Assembly (NCBI GenBank): GCA_028571685.1
Contig: CM053143.1
Coordinates: 140,340,829 to 140,404,828, forward strand
Reading direction: 5' to 3'
Length of the DNA stretch: 64,000 nucleotides
Origin: Heterohyrax brucei
Lineage: Eukaryota; Chordata; Mammalia; Hyracoidea; Procaviidae
The first letter of the stretch is position 1. Every line of letters starts with the position of its first letter. A program made the translations under genes and the position numbers. The notes beneath the pieces were generated by a model that was not told the DNA's origin, searched no databases, and saw nothing but the letters and a program-made list of their open reading frames with translations. This document shows positions 11,201 to 26,200 of the stretch, in pieces.

Positions 11201-14200
11201 TTTAGTCAGACTTAGATAAACACTGATGTCTGCTGCCCTACAAACTCAACCGCTTGAAAATGAAGCTCTGTTTAACAACTAACACTTTTAGTTTCAGTAA
11301 AAGTAGCATTTGTGCACGTGTGAGTTTTAAATGGAAGAATCTGAGAATTTAGGCTCAAATCTACAAATGTTGTATTTTTTAAGCAAAGGAAATTTATGAC
11401 TTTTAGGAAAGCAACTTATTTTTGTCTTCTTTCCTATCAAATTTGTCATTAAACTCCACACTTGTGAATACACACATTCTAAACACTGCAGTGCTACCGC
11501 AAATATATTCCTTTTAAATCCATTAGACACAATGTATCATTCTGGAAAATAATGCCCTTGAATTTAACAGAGTGATGCATTTAAGCAGCTAAAGTAAACA
11601 GCACATGTCCCACCACACCAACACACAAAATATACAATCACCTATACACAAGTATTTACGTATATTGCTTTTGTTCACTTACTTGATCAATACAATTTTA
11701 TTAAGTACTTACAGTGTGTAAGTCATAAAATCAGGAGGCACAGGAAAGAAAAAAGATTAAGAAATCCAATTTGGTTTCTTCTTGCACAGTCTAAGGTACA
11801 GTTTTTAAGCTATCACCAGCATCAGTCAGCTTGGTAGTAATAATAAGGCTAACTCTGTAATGACTGTTCCTATACCCTCAGTGGAAACCCTGGTGGCACA
11901 GTAGGTTAAGTACTAACCCAACATCTGCTAAGCAAAAGGTCAGCAGTTCAAATCTGCCAGGCACTCCTTGGAAACTCTATGGGGCACTTCTACCCTGATC
12001 TTTAGGGTCGTTATGAGTTGGACCCGACTCAACAGCAGTGAGTTTTTTTGGTATCCTCAGCACACAGCACTGTGCCTGCTACATGGTAAGGACTCAGAAA
12101 ATATTAGATGAGGAATGAAAGTCTCTCCCTTAATTTTATTTTATTTTTTAAAGATCAAGCTCATAAAGACAGACGAGAGTGAAAAAAATTACACAATCAT
12201 TAAACTTTAAGACTAGCAAGAACCTTATACTGCAGGCACACAATTTTTCTATTCTTCCATTTCCTCACTTGCCAAATCAAGTTTTGGATTAAATAATCCT
12301 GAAGACTTTCTGGGTTCCTAAGTTGATTATTTAACAACACCTAACAAGAAGAATTGTTGCCTGAATTAAGGCACATTTTCACATCTTGCTTATATAATGC
12401 TACATTTCATACTGTGGAGTGAGAAGAACTGTTCAGGTAACTTAAATTTATGTATTTCACCTGTAAACACAGTTGCTATAAAAAAGTCACCTTGAGCTTC
12501 TTTTATCCTGCTTGGCTACTAAGTTAGTAAGATGTCCAAATTAATGCTATGATAATGACTGCTATTTGTGGTAAGGAGCCACCTACTCAGTTCCAACTCA
12601 CAACGACCCTGTATACAACAGAACAGAACAGAACAGTGTCTGGTCCTGCACCATCCCCCGTCACTGCTCTGTGGCACCCACTGTTGCAGCCACTGCGTCA
12701 CTCTGGCTCCTTAAAGGCTTTCTACTTTTCTGTTCATCTTCTGCTTTATCAACCATGATGTCCTCCCTCCAGGGACTGGTCACTGGTCACTCCTAGTAAC
12801 AGGTCCTAAATGTATGAGAAGTCATCTCTGCTTTCTTGCTTCTAAGGAGCATTGTGGGTGTACTTCTTCCAAGACACATTTGTTCATTCTTCTGGCAAAA
12901 TCCATTGCTGTTGAGTCAATTCCAACTGACAGTGACTCTACAGGACACAGCAGAAGTACCCCAAAGAGTTTTCAAGGAGGACCTGGCAGATTCAAACTGC
13001 TGACCTCTTCTTGCTCAGCGCTGTACCACTTAATCACTATGCCACCATTCTCCTGGCAGTTCATGATATAGTCAATATTCTCAGCTAGCACCATACTTTA
13101 AAGGCATCAATTTTTCTTTTGTCTTCTTTATTCGCTGCCCAGCTTTGCCATGCATACAAAGCAACTGAAATATCATGGCTTGGGTCAAATACACTTTAGT
13201 CTTCAAAATCACACCTCTAAAGAACAGCAGGTTTTTTCAAAGAAATACATCATTTGATTTTCTGACTGCTGCTTCCAAGGCCATGGACTATAGATCCAGG
13301 TAAAATAAAATCCCTGACAACTTCAATCCTTATTATCTCAGTTTATCAGGATGTTGCTGGTCCAGATACGAAGATTTCTGTTTTCTTCATGTTAAAGTAT
13401 AATCCATGCCGAGGGCTGTAGTCTCTGATCTTTACTAAGTGCTTCATCTCCTCTTCACCTTCAGCAAGCAAGGTTGTGTCATCTGCATACTGCAGTTGTG
13501 AATGCGTCTTCCTCCAGTCCTGCGGCCTGATCTTCTTCATACAGTGTGGCTCCTCAGATTATCTGTTTATCATACTGACTGTTATTATTGTTGTTGTTGT
13601 TAGGTGCCATTGAGTTGGTTCCAACTCCTAGTGACCCTATTCACAACAGAATGAAACACTGCCCAGTTCTGGCAAAATCCACAACTATTTTTATGCTTAA
13701 GCCCACTGTTGCAGCCACTGTGTCAATCCATTTCCTTGAGCATCCTTCCTCTTTTTCACTGACCCCTCCACTCTACCAAGCGTGATGTCTTTCTCACGGG
13801 GAGACTGATCACTCCTGACAACATGTTCGAAGAATGTAAGACGCAGTCTCACCACATCTGCTTCCAAGGACCTCTGGGGTTGTACTACTTCCAAACAGAT
13901 GTCTGTTCTTTTGGCTGTCCCCAGTACATTCAATATTCTCTTGCAACATCACGGTCCAAAGGCACAGATTACTCCTCTGTCTTCCTTACTTAATGTCCTG
14001 CTTTCACACGCACATGACTGCGACTACTACAGCTTGTCAGGTGCACGTGAAGTCTGCAGGGTAACAACTTTATTTTTCAGTATTTTAAAGAGGTCGTTTA
14101 CAGCAAATTTTCCCAGTGCATCTTTTGGTTTCTTTGTTGCAGTTTCCATGGACGCTGATAGACTGAATCAGTATTATGACAGAATACAACCTTGACACAC

Positions 14201-17200
14201 TTTTCTTGACCTTAAACCATGCAGTATTTCCTTCTTTCAACAAATACCTCTTTGTGCATGGGTTCCTCGTGAGCACAATTTAATGTTTTGAAATTCTCAT
14301 CCTTTGGAATGTTGCCCATAATTTGTCACGCTTCACATAGTCTAACATCTTTACTCAGTAAGACACAAGTAAAAAGATCCATCTGATATCAGCAATGATA
14401 TTTCACCTTCCATGTTCTCTTCTGCATCCTGCTTGAATTTCTGATATCCTAGTTGATGTACTGCTGCAAATATTTCTTGAATTATCTTCAACAAAAATTT
14501 ACACGGTATTAGTGATATTATTCGGTAATTTCTGCATTCTGCTGGATTCCCTTTCTCTGCAATGGTCACAAATACAGATCTCTTTCACTTGATTGGCCAG
14601 ATAGCAGTCTTCAAAATTTCTTGGCAGAACTGGAATTCTCATCATTTCTCTTCAACATTGTACTAGAAGTTCTGGCCAGAGCAATTAGACAGGACAAAGA
14701 AATAAAGGGCATGCGCATCAGCAAAGAAGAAGTAAAAATATCCCTATTTGCAGATGCTATGATTGCACACACAGAGAATCCTACAGAATCCACAAGTAAA
14801 CTTCTTGAACTAACAGAAGAGTTCAACAAAATACTAGGATATAACAAACAAGTAAATCAGTAGTATTCCTTTATACCAAATGAATACCATTTACTATAGC
14901 CCCTAAGAAAGCAAAATGTCTAGGAATAAATCTAACTAGAGAAATAAGAGACCTATACAAAGAGAACTACAAGATCTTACTGCAAAAAAACAAGAAAGAC
15001 ACAAATGGAGAAACTTACCCTGCTCGTGGATAGAAATACTTAATATTGTGAAAATGTCTACTTTACCCAAAGTGATCTACATACACAATGCAATCCCCAT
15101 ATAAATTCCAGTGATATTTTTTAATGAGCTGGAGAAACCAATCACCAACTTTGTTTAGAAAGGGAAGAAACCTCAGATAAGCAAAGCACTACTGAAGAAG
15201 AGGAACACAGTGAAAGGCCTCACACCACCCAGGCTTAGAACCTATTACACAGCCATAGGAGTCAAAACAGCCTGGCACTGGTACAAAAAGAGACATGTAG
15301 ACCAATGGAACAGGACTGAGACCCCAGAGATGCCACCATCCTCCTATGAACAGGTGATATTCAATAAAGGCCCTAAGATTGTAAACTGGGGTAAAAACAG
15401 TCTCTAACAAATGGTGCTGGCAAAACTGGATATCTACCTGCAAAAAAAATGAAACAAGACTCCTATCTCACACCTTACACAAAAACTAACTCAAACTGGA
15501 TCAAAGACCTACATATTAAACCTAAAACAGTAAGAATCATGGGATCATGAAAGAAAAAATAGAATCAACAATGGAAGTTTTAATACACAGCTTAGATTAG
15601 ACTTCATAATCTGACAAAGCATGATCAACAGAAAATAGATAAATGGGAACTACTCAGAATCAAACACTTTTGCTCATCTAAAGACTGTCAAAGGAATTAA
15701 AAGACCACCTACAGAATGGGAAAAAATATTTGGCAACTACCCATCAGACCAACATCTGATCTCCATAATCTGCAAGACACTACAAAACATCAACAAGTAA
15801 AAGGTAAATAATCCAATTAAGTGACAGGCACAGGAAACACACAGATATTTCACCTAAAACAACATCTAGACAGCCAAAACACACATGCAGAAATGCTCAT
15901 GATCATTAGCTATTAGAGAAATCCAAATCAAAACTACAATGAGATACAATCTTACCCCAACAACAATGGCCATGATCCAGAAAACACAGAACAATAAATG
16001 CTGGAGAGGTTGTGGAGAGACTGGAACTCTCCAACCCTGCTGGTGGGATTGCAAAATGGTACAACCTCTTTGGAAAGCAATCTGGTGCTTCCTTAAACAG
16101 CTGGAAATAGATTTACCATTTGAGACAGTAATTCCACAGCTCAGGATATATCCTACAGAATCAAAGGAAGTCACACAAACAGATACAAGCACAGTCCACA
16201 AAAGCAAAAAGATGCAATCAACCCAGACGCCCAACAACAGATGAATGGATAAACAAACTACGGTATATGTACTCAACGGAACACTATGCAATGATAAAAG
16301 AACAATGATGATTTTAGGAAGCATCTCATAACCTAGTTTCAACTCGAAGGCATTATGCTAAGTGAAATCAGTCAGCAGCAAAAGGACAAATATTGTATGA
16401 GACGCCTCATATAAGGACTTAAAAATAGACTCACATACAGAATAAAAGACACTTTGATGGGAGGAGAGAGACAGAGATGGCTGGCCATAGATTAGATAGC
16501 CGACAGAAACTTGGTTGGGTAAAAGCAGAGACAGTACACATCAGAACTGGTCTTCGACACAAACAAACCTCTTATCTTAATCCAGTATCGCAAGGATAGA
16601 GTAGCAGGGGCGGGGATTTGCGGACTATGCTCTCAGGGGACATTGAGGCCAACTGGCATAAACAGCCTATTGCTAAGAGTCTCCTGCATCTCACATTAGT
16701 GAGTGGCATCTGGGGCCTTAAAAGCTAACCAGCTGTCACCTGAGGTACACCAAATGTTCCCAACTCATCAGGAACAGATGATCACCAAGAACAACAAAGA
16801 CACGGGGGAGAAAGAGCCCAGGAGACAGAAGGACTGATATGAATGGATGACCGTATCAACATGCAACCAGAACCAGATGGTACCTAGCCACCACCAAGGA
16901 CAGCCATGATGGGGCACACTACATCAAGTCCAGTGACAACACAAGAAAAAGAGAAGTGCACCTCAAGAACTCCACTAGAAGACTGCAATTGATGGTCCGA
17001 AGGCCTAAGGGTCTCCCTGGGAGCATGGCTCCTAGACCTGCTGCTGCCCCTGACCAGAAAACATAACTGAGGTCACCTCTTCAGACAGGAATGGACTGGA
17101 CTCAGGGTCACAATATGAACATATATACGGTGTGTGTACTTTACGGTTCTGTGCACCTATAAGATGCTGTCCTACTGGCCTCTTACTAGAAGGGAGAGGA

Positions 17201-20200
17201 GAGGGTAGAGAAGAAGGGACAGGATATTGTTAAGACAACAGGACATACATAGAACGAACAGGAGGAATGTGCAGTCATTGGGCAAAGAGAACAGAAGTAG
17301 CTGCAAACTGGTGGGCATGCAAATCTAAGATTGCATACTTTCACTTAATCACAACAAAGAAATAAATAATAAGGGGCAAAAAAAAGTTGGGAGGAAAAAT
17401 CTCTTGGCACAGATTAAGTGGGAATTGCAGCTCAGAATACATCTTTTGAATCTCAATCAGCATTCTGTCAAATCCTGAGTCCTGTTTATTGCCAAAGCGT
17501 TTAGTGCAAGAACATACAGTTGCTGATCGTATGCTACCTGCTGAAATGGTTGAAAGGCTACCAAATCTTTCTGCTACATGAGTCTATATTCCTTCCATCT
17601 TCTTTTGACATTTCCTGCCTTGTTCATTATTTTGTCCACAGAATCCTTCAGTATTCCAACTTGTGGCTTTAATTATTTCTTCAGTTCTTTCAGCCTGAGA
17701 AATGCTGGGCATTTCTTTTGGTTTTCTAACCCCAGGTGTTTGTGTTCTCAAGCCATCCTTTAAAATTTTCCATTCAGCTCTTTCACTTCATCTGTTCCTT
17801 TTGTTTTAGCTACGTAACATTTGAAAACAAGTTTCTGAGTCTCTTCTGATGTCCACTGTGGTCTTTTTCTCCTTCCTTTTAAGAGACTTTTTGCATTCTT
17901 TATTCATAATATCCTTGATGTCATTCCACAACTCATCTGATCTTTGGTCATTAGTGTTTAATGCAGCAAATCAATTCTTGAGATGGTCTCTAAATTCAAG
18001 TGGGCAATACTCAAGGTGGTGCTTTGACTCTTTTGTTCTAATTTTCTTCAGTTTCAACTTGAACTTACATATAAGCAAGTCATGGTCTGTTCTGCACTTG
18101 GCTCCTGTTCTGATTGATCATACTCAGATTCTCTTTTGTCTCTTTCCACAGACGTAGTCAATTTCATTCCTATGTATTCCATCTGGCAAGGTCCACGTGT
18201 ACAGCTGCCATTGACATTGTAGGAAAAAGGTATCTGCAGGTCTCACAACATTCTGTCATGCCATCTCCAGCATCAGTACCAACAACAAGGCCATATTTGC
18301 CCAGTACTGATCCTCTTCTTTTTTTTCCAACTTTTCATTCCAATCATCAGTAACTGTTAACGCATCTTGACTGCATGATCAATTTCAGAACGCAGAAACT
18401 GGTAAACGTTTAACTTCCTCACTTTGGCATTACTGGCTGGTGGATAAATGTGATTTAAAGTCCTATCAACTGACCTTCCTTGCACGCATATGCATGTAAT
18501 CCTATCAGTGACAGCACTGCACTTCAGACTTGAAATGTTCCTCTCACAATGAATGTAATGCCATTTCTCTTCTCTTTCTTACTACTGGTGTAGGAGACAG
18601 TGACTATTCAATTCAAATGCTCAATACCAATACACTTCAGTTCACTAATGCCTAGGTATCAATCCATTCTATTTTATTTTTGATGATTTTCAGTTTTCCT
18701 ACATTCATACTGCATATAGTCAATGTTCTGATTATTAGTGGGTATTGGCAACTGTTTTTCCTCATCTGGAGTCATGCCACACCTGCAAATGAAGATTCCC
18801 AAAGTGTGACTCTCTTCACATCATTAAGGTCTACTCTCCTATGAGGAGACAGCTCTTCCCCAACCATGCTGTGAGTGCCTTCCACTCTGAGGGGCTCATC
18901 TTCTGGCCAGATATCAGAAAATGTTCTGCTGCAATTTTAAGGTTTTCACCGGTCAGTTTCTTTAGAAGTGGATAGCTAAGCCCTTCTTCCACATCTCAGT
19001 CCAGAAGCTTCAGTAAACTTCTCTACCATGAATGACCCCAGCTAGTATCTGAAATACCTGTGGCACAGCTTCCAGTATCACAGCCCACGGAAATCACTAC
19101 ACTACAACAAACGGACAACTGGTGGCTGATAAGAATAATGACACTTTAATTCATTTCAAACACTGTCTAACACACCAACTGACTGCTGTCTAGTCAATTT
19201 CCAACTCACAGTGACCATACAGACAGGGCAGAACTGTCCCACAGTTTCCAAGGAGTGCCTGGGTTTGAACTGCTGACCTTTTCGTTGGCCGCCACAGCAC
19301 ATCAACACTATCACTACACCACTAGGGTTTCCACTGTCTAGGTAATGTAATTAAGTTTCATAACCGTTTCCAAAATCAATTATTTTTCTATTGTACTTAC
19401 CCCCTGCCCTGAAACATCTGTCATTTACATGTCTGTCATGTCTCAAGTATTGAACAAAGTGCTAAAGATACCCAAAATAAAAAATGGTGGTCAATGCCCT
19501 TTTAGAGGTATACTAAGACACACCTGCTTTACAGAAAGCACACAGAGTCCTTAATGAGCACATGAAAACTGTTCTATCTATCAAGTTCAAAGACGCTCAT
19601 GGAAACTCGGATGTGAGCTGGACCTTCAAAGATCAAGTGAAATTTATGAGGCAGAGAAGAGGGGAATAACATAACAAAGAAATATAAAACTATGGGAAAT
19701 TTCCTGAAAAGCAACTATTTCAATATAGGTAGAACACAGGTGTATTACCTTGGGAAAGAATTGAGGTTAAAACGTGGAAAGATGTGCTGAGACCAGATTG
19801 TAAAGTTGTTTGTATTGTAGAAGAGAACTCTGGGGTTTATTACTAGTACCTCAGCAGTACGTGAGTTCTTTGCAGTGGCATGTTTTGGGGAATCAAATTC
19901 CAGATCCTTAGCTCCCATATTTATTCCTTCCTAAATCTAAACTGCCTAATGATCACGATGGAAGTAAAACATCATGTCAGTCTCCAGCCAGTCGCTCCTC
20001 TCACACTCGCCCTCCTCTGCCTTTATAAAAGAAAGGCATTCCTTTTACCATCTTACTACGGTGCACTGGCTTGTGATATACAAGCCGTCATGGAAACCAA
20101 AAGATCCAATTTTAAATTTTAGTATCAGGGAGATCTATTTTATTCCAGGCTTCACAAGGCTTACAAAACACTTGGTGTCTTTCCGTCTTATATAACTTTC

Positions 20201-23200
20201 TGTTAATGAAAAGTACAGAGTACAAAACACAAAAATTTGGTTTGTGTCCTGGGATGTTCTAAGTTCAGATGTACTACAGAGTTGTATGCTTGGACTTGTA
20301 ACAAATTTCCACTACAGACCCTCCTTCTTCTTTCCCTGAACTAGTATTTTTTAAAAAGCACCCTTCTGAAGTCAAGTCCTGTGAGAGCAAAGCAAAACAA
20401 AATGTTGAGAGGTAGCACTTTATTTTGGGCTATGTGACCACTCTGTTTATCTCAGACTGAGATGGACAATACAGATAATATCTATCTAAACATAAAAATC
20501 AAACCTGGCTTTGCTATTGACAACCAATTAGTGTCATCCGGTTGTCTGGTTTTACATTTAGAGCTGTCTTTTAGCAATTAAGTTATATGCTAGCTATTTT
20601 CCATACATGGAGTGATGGAAATCTATAGCTCTAATTTAACACACATAAGATAAAAATATTCCATTAAAAAGAAAAAAATTTGGTAGAGATGTGGTTTCCA
20701 AGTGTCTGCTTCCAACAAAACTGAGTTTTGAACTGACAAATCCCTAAAAACAACTTTGATAACAGGTTAATTGTGTAATTTGGGGAATATCACGTAAGAC
20801 GAAAGCTTTTAGATAGCAAGATTAAAATATGAGGGAGTACAAAATTTTAAAACTCTTTTAAGGGGCAAGAGAACAAATACGCTGGCAGATTGTTGTGTGA
20901 GGTAATGGGAAGCCTCTAAGAATTAAAGAGCCCCAATAGAGCAGCAGTTAAGATTGGCTGCTAACAAAAACGTTAGCAGTGCAAATCTACCAGCTGCTCC
21001 TTGGAAACTCTATAGGGCACTTCTACCCTATCCCATAGGGTTGCTCTAAATTGGAATACACACAACAGTCACAGGTTCGGTTGAGGGGGTTTTTTGGATG
21101 GTTTTAAAATAGCTTTTCCACATGCTCTTAAAGCAATGCTTTTCTGAATTGGGTTTTCCATTCTACATATAAATTCTAAAGTGTACATGAAATACATGGG
21201 TGTAAATTCTTGCACCTTCAACAAACCTGTTGAAAACACTTGGCGTAGGGCTGTGGTCGCGCTCCCGCTCCCTCTCACGGGTGCGCTCTCGTTCTCTGTC
21301 ACGATCACGATCTCGCTCTCTGTCGCGGTCTCTGTCTCGATCTCGGTCCTTCTCTCTTCTGGCATAATAGTCCCACTGCTTGCTGGTATCCACAAGACTA
21401 GGCCATGAAGGAGCCGAGCCAGGAAGGTGGGGAAAGGCAACTAAAGAAAAAAACAATCATTAAAAACAAAGGTCACAGTTAACACACACACAAAAAAAGG
21501 CACTAAATGGTAGTACAAAACTTCACCCATAATGTCTTAGATTGTAACAAATTTATTTTAAATAGATGAGAAATAACATATGCTTAATACCGGCAGTTTG
21601 AAGGAAGATCTAGCAACAAATCTTAATAGTGTAGAAAGATGCTCCACCTTGCAAGGTGAAAAGAAGTGCGTCCGACTGACCAGGGTCACCAATGGAAACC
21701 AGGACATCTTTAAAACATGAAGAGCAAGTGACTGCCAACCTACAGGTATGCCCCTAACAACAGGTTTCAAGACTAAGAACAAAAGCACTGGTGCAGTTTA
21801 AAAAAAAAGGACAGAAAAAAGAAAAACTTACAACCAACAGCCTCAATCAAAAGACCATATATCAGATGAACTACAGGGAAAAAGGAAAGTAACTCTGGAG
21901 AGGAAATAACTAAACTGATATCATATAGATAACTACGCTGCTATCATTTATGCAAATCCAAAGAAATCTAATATACTATCTAATAGTAGACTTTTTTTTT
22001 AAGGAATTAAAATGATTCATCACAATGGGATATATTATGAGAAGATTAGTGTTTTAGGGTCCCTATATTGATGGGTATGATGGTTCAGATATTAACTACA
22101 CTTCAAATATACACGATAAATGTCAAGATTACTCACTTAAAAAAACCAGAAATAAAATATATAATTTCAAAACAATACAGGGAAAATAGAGTTAAAAAAC
22201 ATATATACCAGATATGGGCAGCACAAACAAAGGAAAAATCATAGGCCGATCTCACATAAGAATTTAGATGTAAAAATCTTAAATAAATATTACCAAACAA
22301 CTTATCAATGTATCTAAAAGAAAAAAAAAGCCACTACCAAGTGAGGTTTATCTAAGCAAATCAGCCAAAGAGGAAGAATACAAACTACTGTGGTCAAGTC
22401 AATTCTGACTCATAGCCAAGCCAATTCTGACTCATAATGACCCTGTATGACAAAGCAGAACTGCCACCCAGGGTTTCTAAGGAGTAGCTAGCTAATGGAT
22501 TCACACTGCATGCAAATCCTACCTAGAATAAAACAAATCCAGGGAGGTACGGGGAGTAACAGGAATGAAGACAGAAAAAAAAGGAACAAAACAGTCCTTA
22601 TCTGCATGTCTCTTATTGCCTGAACATTCTTCACAATTTATAGTGAGAGTTCAGAAAAACAGCTAGCTACAAGATTTAAAAAAAGAACAGAGAATTCAAA
22701 TGGAACTAAAGATGTAAAAGAGGTGTATGGCAATAACTAGGGCAGCGTAGTAAGGACAGACAGATCCAACGCTGTAAAGGAATCAACTCCACAGTGGGTG
22801 CTGGTGCACCTTCACCAGTGTACACTAACAGTAAGGCCTTCAGTAAGACCACTGGCTCTGCCATCATATGACCCTGGGGAAATCACTCAGCCTGGCTGTT
22901 CCTCAATTTCTTGGTCTCTAAAACGAAGATAACAGTACACAGCCTTCATAAATTTGTCAAGACCATATGAGTTAATATAAAATTGCTTAGAACAGTGCCT
23001 GTCATATAGTAAACAATACATAAATGCTAAGTTTTCAACAGTTTTTCATGAAATCTGCAAAGCTGTATACATAATGAGTCCTCAAAGTCTCTTATAATGT
23101 GGATGAACCTGGAGGATATTATAATTAGCAAAATACGTACACAAAAAGAACAAGTATTTCATAATCCTGCTTTTTAAGAAGAAGAGATACACAGGCAACA

Positions 23201-26200
23201 GCGACCAATACTCACTGTTGGTTACCAGAGATAAGAAGAGAATTGGGAAGCAGGGAAAACACTCTCTAGATAGCAGACAGTTGATATTTTGGGGGATGGG
23301 CAAGTTAACACTGAATTTAGGGGAAGTGAGCACAGCTTGACCAAGGTAAAGGATGTCACTAAGACGTACATATTAAAAAAGGGCATTCTGGTAAATGCTG
23401 ACATACATAATTTCACAGCAACCAAAATATATGTGCGGATATGTATGTATATATGTATACGTGTAAGTATATAACCGTTGCCATCACGCTGATTCTGATT
23501 CACAGTGACTTGACAAAACAGAGCAGAACTGCCCCAGAGTTTCCAAGGAGTGCTGGATGGATTCAAACTGCTGAACATTAGCAGCTACAGCCTGTACCTA
23601 CTACACCATTGAGGTTTCCAGGCATGCACACAGGTACATACATTTGAGTATACATAGGTCTATGTTTGTGTTTACAGGTACCTATATATATATTTAATAA
23701 AGCACATGGGGGCACAGTTACGGATACTTCTCAGGCATAACCAAACACCTCACAGAATTCATTTTATAGATATGAAGAATTTAGAACTATGGTCTTGTAT
23801 GACAACTTGGTCACTTGGCTTAAGATGGTTCCCAAAGCTAACGTTTTACAACCTAGTTTAGTTAGTAGCATATGAGGTATTAAAACCTTGCACTGGGCCA
23901 TTGAAGATACAACTACTGGTCTCTACTAGTCCAGAGCAAAAGGGAAAAAAGGAAAAAGATTCAGAGAAGAAACTACACTGCAGGACAAAAAGTCTACGTG
24001 AGTGACAGCCTCATCTATCCCAAGACCAGAAGAAAGCGACAGTGCCCAGCTACCACTAATGACTGCTCTGCTGAGGGCAATGGATGGATCCTGATAGAAG
24101 AAGAGAAAAATACACAACAGAGCTCAAAATTCTTGACAAGTCCATACTTACTGGACTGGCTAAGACTAGAGGTCTGACTCCCCAAGACTACTGCCCTGAG
24201 CTATTTTTCAACCTTCAACCCAAATTATCCGAACGTCATCTTTTAACATAAAAGATTAGTTCACAAAATATATTATCAGTGACTACCGTATTCCTTTACA
24301 GAATTCATCTAATATGAAACCAAATGGTCAAAACTTATTTTAATGCACAGATAAGAGACAGGGAAACTAGACTACTAGAAACAGAATGGAAATCATTAGA
24401 ATGTTCCCACAGTAGGAAAAATGTAACTAATGTCACTGAACAATCTGTGTAGAAATTGTTGAATGGGAATCTAGTTTGTTCCATCACCTTTCACCAAAAA
24501 ACATTTTTTTAAAATATACATATATATGGAAGAACAATAACCCAAGAATACTTCAAGCAGCGTTAAATGTAACTGCTTTCACTGCACCAGATACTATATT
24601 TACTAAATTCATATTTAAAACAGTATTGATTGGCAAAACTGAACACTAGAAAACCCAGATAAACCTTCACATATACGTGGAAACATCCCACATAACAGAG
24701 ATGACACTGTAGATTCCTAGAGAAGGACAGACTATACAACAAATAAGTTGACAACTGGATCCCATCTTTGTAACATACGCAAAAATTAATTCCAAATAAA
24801 GACTTCAACATGAACACTTTGATGGTAAAAAGAAAGTACTGAAGAACATCCTTCATGTCTTTAAAGTTGGAAAAAGTTATGGTCCAAATTATAACCCAAC
24901 TAAAATGTAGTGTGACTGTACAACTGATAGCATTCGAAAGGGGGAAAAAAAGGTAATTTCATTACTATAGAAACTTGCTCCCCTTAGGGCTTGGTTGCTT
25001 GCCGTAACAGTTTGTGCAGTGCAGAACATTTACAGTCATAATAATGTACATAGTATTTACTGCTTAGCTTTTTGAATAAAAATCTGTCAGAGCACCAGTA
25101 ACAATTTTGGTTATAGGACAGAATACAAATGTTTTAAATAAAAGTACAACTACTCAAAAACTGACAGGCAGAGGGAGAGTGGTGAAGGCAAGGATATACC
25201 AATATCAGCAATAAGGCAAAAAACCCAAACCTACTGCTGCGAGAGTCGATTCTGACTTACAGCAACCATACAGGGCAGAGCAGAACTACCATACAGGACT
25301 TCCAAGGAATGTCTGGTGGATTCGAACGGCTGATCTTTTAGTTAGCACCCATAGCTCGCCACAGCTCTTAACCACTGGGCAACCAGGGCTCCAAAACAGA
25401 AGACAGGTATATAAATTAAAAGAGGAACAGACAAGTGATCTAACTTCACTGGTGGGGGTAAAAAGGCAAAAGTCGTGATAGTAAGTGAGCAAAATTTGTT
25501 ATCTAGTACAGCAGGAACACAGCAGATGATATCTAAAGTTACATAAATTAAAAAAAGGGAAATACACATTTACAGAAAAAACCATTAAGACCGTCATAAA
25601 AACCAAAAACAAACTTATTAAAAAGTACTTACTTCCAGTCTTTTATTATTCCTGTAAGTTTTCTTTTTTGAACCTTGTTTAACTTTATAAGCACAGTTGC
25701 TGCAAAAACAGGCTGTCCTAAAAAACTGATCATGAGGATGGCACAGGATGGGGCAGTGTTTGGTACTGTTGTATACAGAGTGGCTGTGAGTCGGAACTAA
25801 CTCAACAGCACTTAACAACATGTACAGTAATAACAATTACTATTTTCACCTACAATTACCTAATGGTGCTTTAGGAGTGACTACAAAACTATAAATAAGT
25901 AAAAATAAAACAGAATCACGAACAATGGCAGAAACCATATACTGTCTACATCATAAGCTTTGTTCAACTAGGATGAAGAAAACACTCAACTTTTTTCCAC
26001 TTTATTCTTAAAACGCCTCTTGTGACTGTTACCATTACAGAAGTCCACTAATGCCTTAAAAATCTTTTTAAGAAGAGGCAAGTTATAAATATACCCGTTA
26101 TGTAACCTTTTATAATTTTTAAAAGTCTAATTGATAAATATTGTTAATTTACCTGGCAGACAGGGAGATCTACTTATTTCTTGAGTTTGGAATTTTAAAC

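Noticed and set aside
11881-12052. tRNA gene, because of A- and B-box-like words
   Set aside because: It is the tRNA-like head of an AfroSINE; no clover-leaf or anticodon arm can be drawn, and there are tens of copies.
15866-16342. 158-residue open frame on the - strand
   Set aside because: Antisense of L1 ORF2 C-terminal sequence; the sense strand shows WRGCGETG and [10 protein letters not shown]-like L1 words.
21181-21408. Ser/Val/Ile-rich open frame on the + strand resembling a membrane segment
   Set aside because: Shadow of the RD/RE-coding FIP1L1 exon; no start or splice context of its own.
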